Below are positions 61,101-64,000 of a DNA stretch of 64,000 nt, one piece after another. This DNA is from Notamacropus eugenii. Taxonomy: Eukaryota > Chordata > Mammalia > Diprotodontia > Macropodidae. Position 1 is the first letter of the stretch, and the number at the start of each line of letters is the position of its first letter. A program made the translations under genes and the position numbers. The stretch lies in assembly GCF_028372415.1 (NCBI RefSeq), contig NC_092877.1, forward strand, positions 212,962,116 through 213,026,115, read 5' to 3'. The notes below the pieces were generated by a model. That model did no database searches. It was not told the DNA's origin and was given only the letters and a program-made list of their open reading frames with translations.

Positions 61101-62313
61101 CCACCTCCACCTCCCCTGCTGACTTCAGCAGCCTCCTCATCATCACTACTCTCAGCTAGCAGCCCCGCCTCTTCAATGGGTTCAGGTACCCCTGGCACCA
61201 GTGGTGACAGTCGGAGGCGCTCTCCCCTCTCTGACTATATGAACCTTGGCTTTGGCTCACCCAAGTCACCCAAATCTGGCACTGAGGGTGGTGGCTCTGT
61301 GGGTTCCTTGGATGCCTTGATGTCCCCTGAGGCCTCCTCACCCTGCCCACCACTGCCAACACCACCTGCCTCCTCTACTTCCTCCTCACAGCAGCAACTC
61401 CCACCTCCACCACCACCAGGAGAGCTGTACCGCCTGCCTCCAAGTTCTTCTACCTGCCACCCAGCTCCTGTTTCTGCCTCTTCCCCCTCTCGTCCCCCTG
61501 AGACAGGGGATAGTGGTGACTACACCGAGATGGCCTTCGGCATAGCTGCCACTCCACCACAGCCCATCGCAGCACCTTCGAAGCCAGAAAGTGCCCGGGT
61601 GACCAGCCCTACATCTGGTGTGAAGCGGCTGAGTTTGATGGAGCAGGTGTCTGGTGTAGAAGCCTTCCTGCTGGCCAGCCCACCCCCAGACCCACACCGG
61701 GGTGCCAAGGTCATCCGTGCTGACCCCCAGGGTGGCCGCCGACGCCACAGCTCAGAAACCTTTTCCTCGACCACTACTGTGACCCCTGTGTCCCCATCCT
61801 TCGCACACAATCCTAAGCGCCACAACTCGGCCTCTGTGGAAAATGTCTCTCTCAGGAAAAGTGGCGAAGGGCCCAGTGGTAGTGGTGTAGAGAGTCTTGG
61901 AGGAGGTGAAGAAGAGACATCTACATCTCCTCACCTTCGGCAGCCATCACTCCCTCTGCCACCTCAGCCCCAGCAGCCGAGGTGGACACAGAACCAACCT
62001 GGAGCACTAGTTGGTTGCCCTGGGAGCAGTAGCTCTCCTATGTGTAGGGAGACATCGGCAGGCTTCCAGAATGGTCTCAACTACATTGCCATTGATGTTA
62101 GAGATGAAGCTGGCCTATTGTTGCAGCAGCAGCAGTCTGGAGACAAGAGTACCTGGGCCCGGACCCGTGGCCTCAGTGGGCTCATCAGTGGTGGAAATGG
62201 CAGCAACACAGGTGGCTGCGTGGGACCAGGCTCTGGACCCTTGCCCACAGCAAACACCTATGCTAGCATTGACTTTATGTCCCATCACCTGAAGGAGGCT
62301 ACAGCTGTGAAAG
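58173..62313 (+). CDS. IRS2: Insulin receptor substrate 2, exon 1 (all but the last residue)
   Basis: Cytoplasmic docking protein that couples insulin, IGF-1 and some cytokine receptors to PI3-kinase, GRB2 and SHP2. The start ATG has A at -3 and G at +4, and the protein opens MASPPLHG, close to human MASPPRHG. Regions: Gly and Asn runs (17-33), PH domain (about 38-150, with KCGYLRKQKHGHKRFFVLRG), and PTB domain (about 212-316, YREVWQVNLKPKG to ALKELFEF). The kinase-binding middle region lies around the DEYTLM tyrosine (629). PI3K-type YxxM sites: Y573, Y681, Y704, Y768, Y792, Y851, Y1022 (YMNL variant) and Y1117. GRB2-type YINI is at Y963; SHP2-type YIAI and YASI are at Y1304 and Y1363. There are 1380 codons plus one base before the donor; human IRS2 is 1338 aa. 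The final Glu codon is split by the intron. Confidence 0.97.
58221..58271 (+). repeat. Coding trinucleotide runs (GGC)8 and (AAC)6
   Basis: GGC repeats at 58221-58244 encode eight Gly, and AAC repeats at 58254-58271 encode six Asn. Human IRS2 also has an N-terminal Asn run but a shorter Gly part, so these are likely sites of length change. Confidence 0.9.
58677..58706 (+). repeat. In-frame 15-bp tandem duplication in IRS2
   Basis: tcggccggcgcctcg occurs twice without change (58677-58691, 58692-58706) and encodes SAGAS twice. It lies in the linker between the PH and PTB domains, which varies in length among mammals. Identical units suggest recent origin or ongoing slippage. Confidence 0.9.
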
Positions 62314-62319
62314 GTGAGA
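62311..62319 (+). promoter_or_regulatory. IRS2: IRS2 exon 1 splice donor
   Basis: AAG|GTGAGA is a near-ideal 5' splice site, with the cut after 62313. It leaves phase 1 after Lys. Human IRS2 ends VKE with the Glu codon completed in exon 2. Reading past the donor gives seven unrelated residues (GETIFAL) and a TAA. Confidence 0.9.
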
Positions 62320-64000
62320 CCATCTTTGCTTTGTAATTGGGTGCAAAGTGGGAGGAGTACTATAAGGTAAGCATAAGGAGCCTATGCTGCCTGAATTCCA
62401 CTATTCCTTATCTTTAATAACTTGACCTAAATGGCAAAAGCCCTTAATTAAGTTTGATTTGTTTTACTTTGGGCTCCTGTATATGGGCCTTTCTGCCAAA
62501 GTAAAGCCCTCCCAAGAACCAGTTGAAAAGGTGAAAGAGGCTTAAAAACAGGGATACTTTCATTTTTCCATCCAGGTCATTTCTTCCCTCCTCCCCCCAC
62601 TCCTCCATACAGATTGAAAGACCCAATCTGTTAATGAACCTTTCTTTGAATCAAGCCAAAGAAAGGCAGCTTTAAACGGCACTGTTTATCTTTTTAGTTA
62701 CTAAACCATTATCGGGAAGGTCTAAATAAGTCTTGCTTAGACTTCTTCCTGTTCCCACCTTCCCCCAGGATTGCAGTACTCTAGCCTGGATACCTGTTAA
62801 TTTTTTTTTTAAGTGTTACTTAAAAGTTTTTTTTTTTCATTTTTTGGTTTTTTGTTTTTGAAAATAAAGTGCAGGGAAAATTCCTTTAGAAAGTTACCAA
62901 CCATTCCCCTGGGTGACAGGGTGAATAATTAATTAGCCTATCAAATAATTATTAATTGAATGAAACTTTTATACAGAAACTAAATGATACTTTCCACTAC
63001 TCAAATTATTTTTATCTGTTATGGAGGAATTTCAGTGAATCTGCAAGAAGCACAGAATGTGAAGCAAAAACATGGGTTTTGTCGGTAATAGTTGCATGAG
63101 TGTTCTTCATTGTTCTGGGAATTTTCTTCAAAGGCCTGTGAATGGTGATGTGTAACTGCAGCTGGCAGTTCATTCTAAATAGGAAGGCATGGTCATTGGC
63201 TTGTATGTTGGAGTAGAGCTGAAATACACAGAGCTGGAAGACAAAATGATTGATTCAAATGTTGGAGATCTGAGGGGTTTCTAATTCCGTAGCTGTTCCT
63301 TTGCTGAGGTGCTGGTCTTTTAGCGTTAGTTAGCCCACAGTGAAACTTGAGCAGGCCCAGCTGAATATTGTAATTGATGAGGTTTTTGTTTTGCTTTTTG
63401 AGTAAACAACAAGCAAGCGTTGCAGTTGGATAATCATTCAGTTGACTGGCATGGAGATGTATTTGGCTCTTTTTTTCTCTCCATAACGAGCACACATCTA
63501 AATCTAGTAGGCATTTTATAATACAGTAGTAGCATTTTAGGAGATTTAACTGTAAACATAAAATACCTCCCCTCCCCCCATGTTAGTTTTCCAGAGGACA
63601 AGCTATTTCCTCTTTTGGAAGTGAGACCAAAAGGTGAATGACACAATAATTGAAAAAGAAAAATATCTTTTAGAAACTAATAAAACTCAAATAAAATTGA
63701 CGTGTTAAACTTTCTCCTCTGTTATCATCCATTCACCGAAGATCATTTTGTGGTACATTGTATCAACCACATATTCTAGGTAGGTCTGTAAACTTTCCTA
63801 GGGAGTGAAACAATCAGCTGAAAATGCATAGATTATATCAATAGACCAACAGAGGTAAAGTCTGGGAGTGTCACACAGCAAACTGTAAAAGCAATTTTTG
63901 CGCAGATCTGATTCTAGTAAAAAACAAAACAAAACAAAACACAAACATACAAGCTGAGGAACGGATAGCTTTTACTGTTTCCGGCTTGTCCCTGAAGGGG
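62314..64000 (+). other. IRS2: IRS2 intron 1 (start)
   Basis: AT-rich sequence with poly-T at about 62800-62850 and an (AAAAC)n run at 63919-63940. No gene is seen within it. The exon 2 acceptor, stop codon and 3' UTR are beyond the window. An AATAAA at 62863-62868 lies about 530 bases after the read-through stop. Confidence 0.8.

Overview
The window looks like a marsupial nuclear genome segment, probably an opossum or close relative. It has an AT-rich background dense in LINE-1 elements, marsupial tRNA-derived SINEs with their typical tails, MIR/L2-type fossils, small hAT-like DNA elements and long microsatellites. The species call is an inference from repeat families I know; no database search was possible.

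Only one protein-coding gene is supported: IRS2 (insulin receptor substrate 2) on the + strand. Its very large first coding exon runs from an ATG at 58173 to a splice donor after 62313. It carries the PH domain, the PTB domain, the kinase-binding middle region and the full set of tyrosine docking motifs (YMxM, YINI, YIAI, YASI). As in human IRS2, exon 1 ends on the first base of the final Glu codon, so the last residue and stop lie in exon 2 beyond the window. A GC-rich CpG-island promoter region (about 56.5-59.6 kb) precedes and overlaps the exon. It holds an overlapping E-box/insulin-response-type element near 57.5 kb, a G-quadruplex-prone purine tract and a possible 72-codon upstream ORF.

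Layout: 0-24 kb is intergenic DNA with scattered LINE, SINE, MIR and L2 remnants. 24-33 kb is a nested LINE cluster: an old + strand L1 is split by a SINE and by a younger, internally deleted - strand L1. 33-48 kb holds more - strand L1 fragments, a possible pogo/Tigger-like transposase remnant near 40 kb, a twin-primed L1 at 45.2-45.8 kb and ancient repeats. About 48.3-55.3 kb is poor in recognisable repeats and could hold regulatory DNA. 55.4-62.3 kb is the IRS2 promoter and exon 1. 62.3-64 kb is the start of IRS2 intron 1.

I found no convincing undescribed biological system. The most useful points are the promoter element, the exon-end read-through, the nested and deleted L1s and a 126-bp repeat pair.
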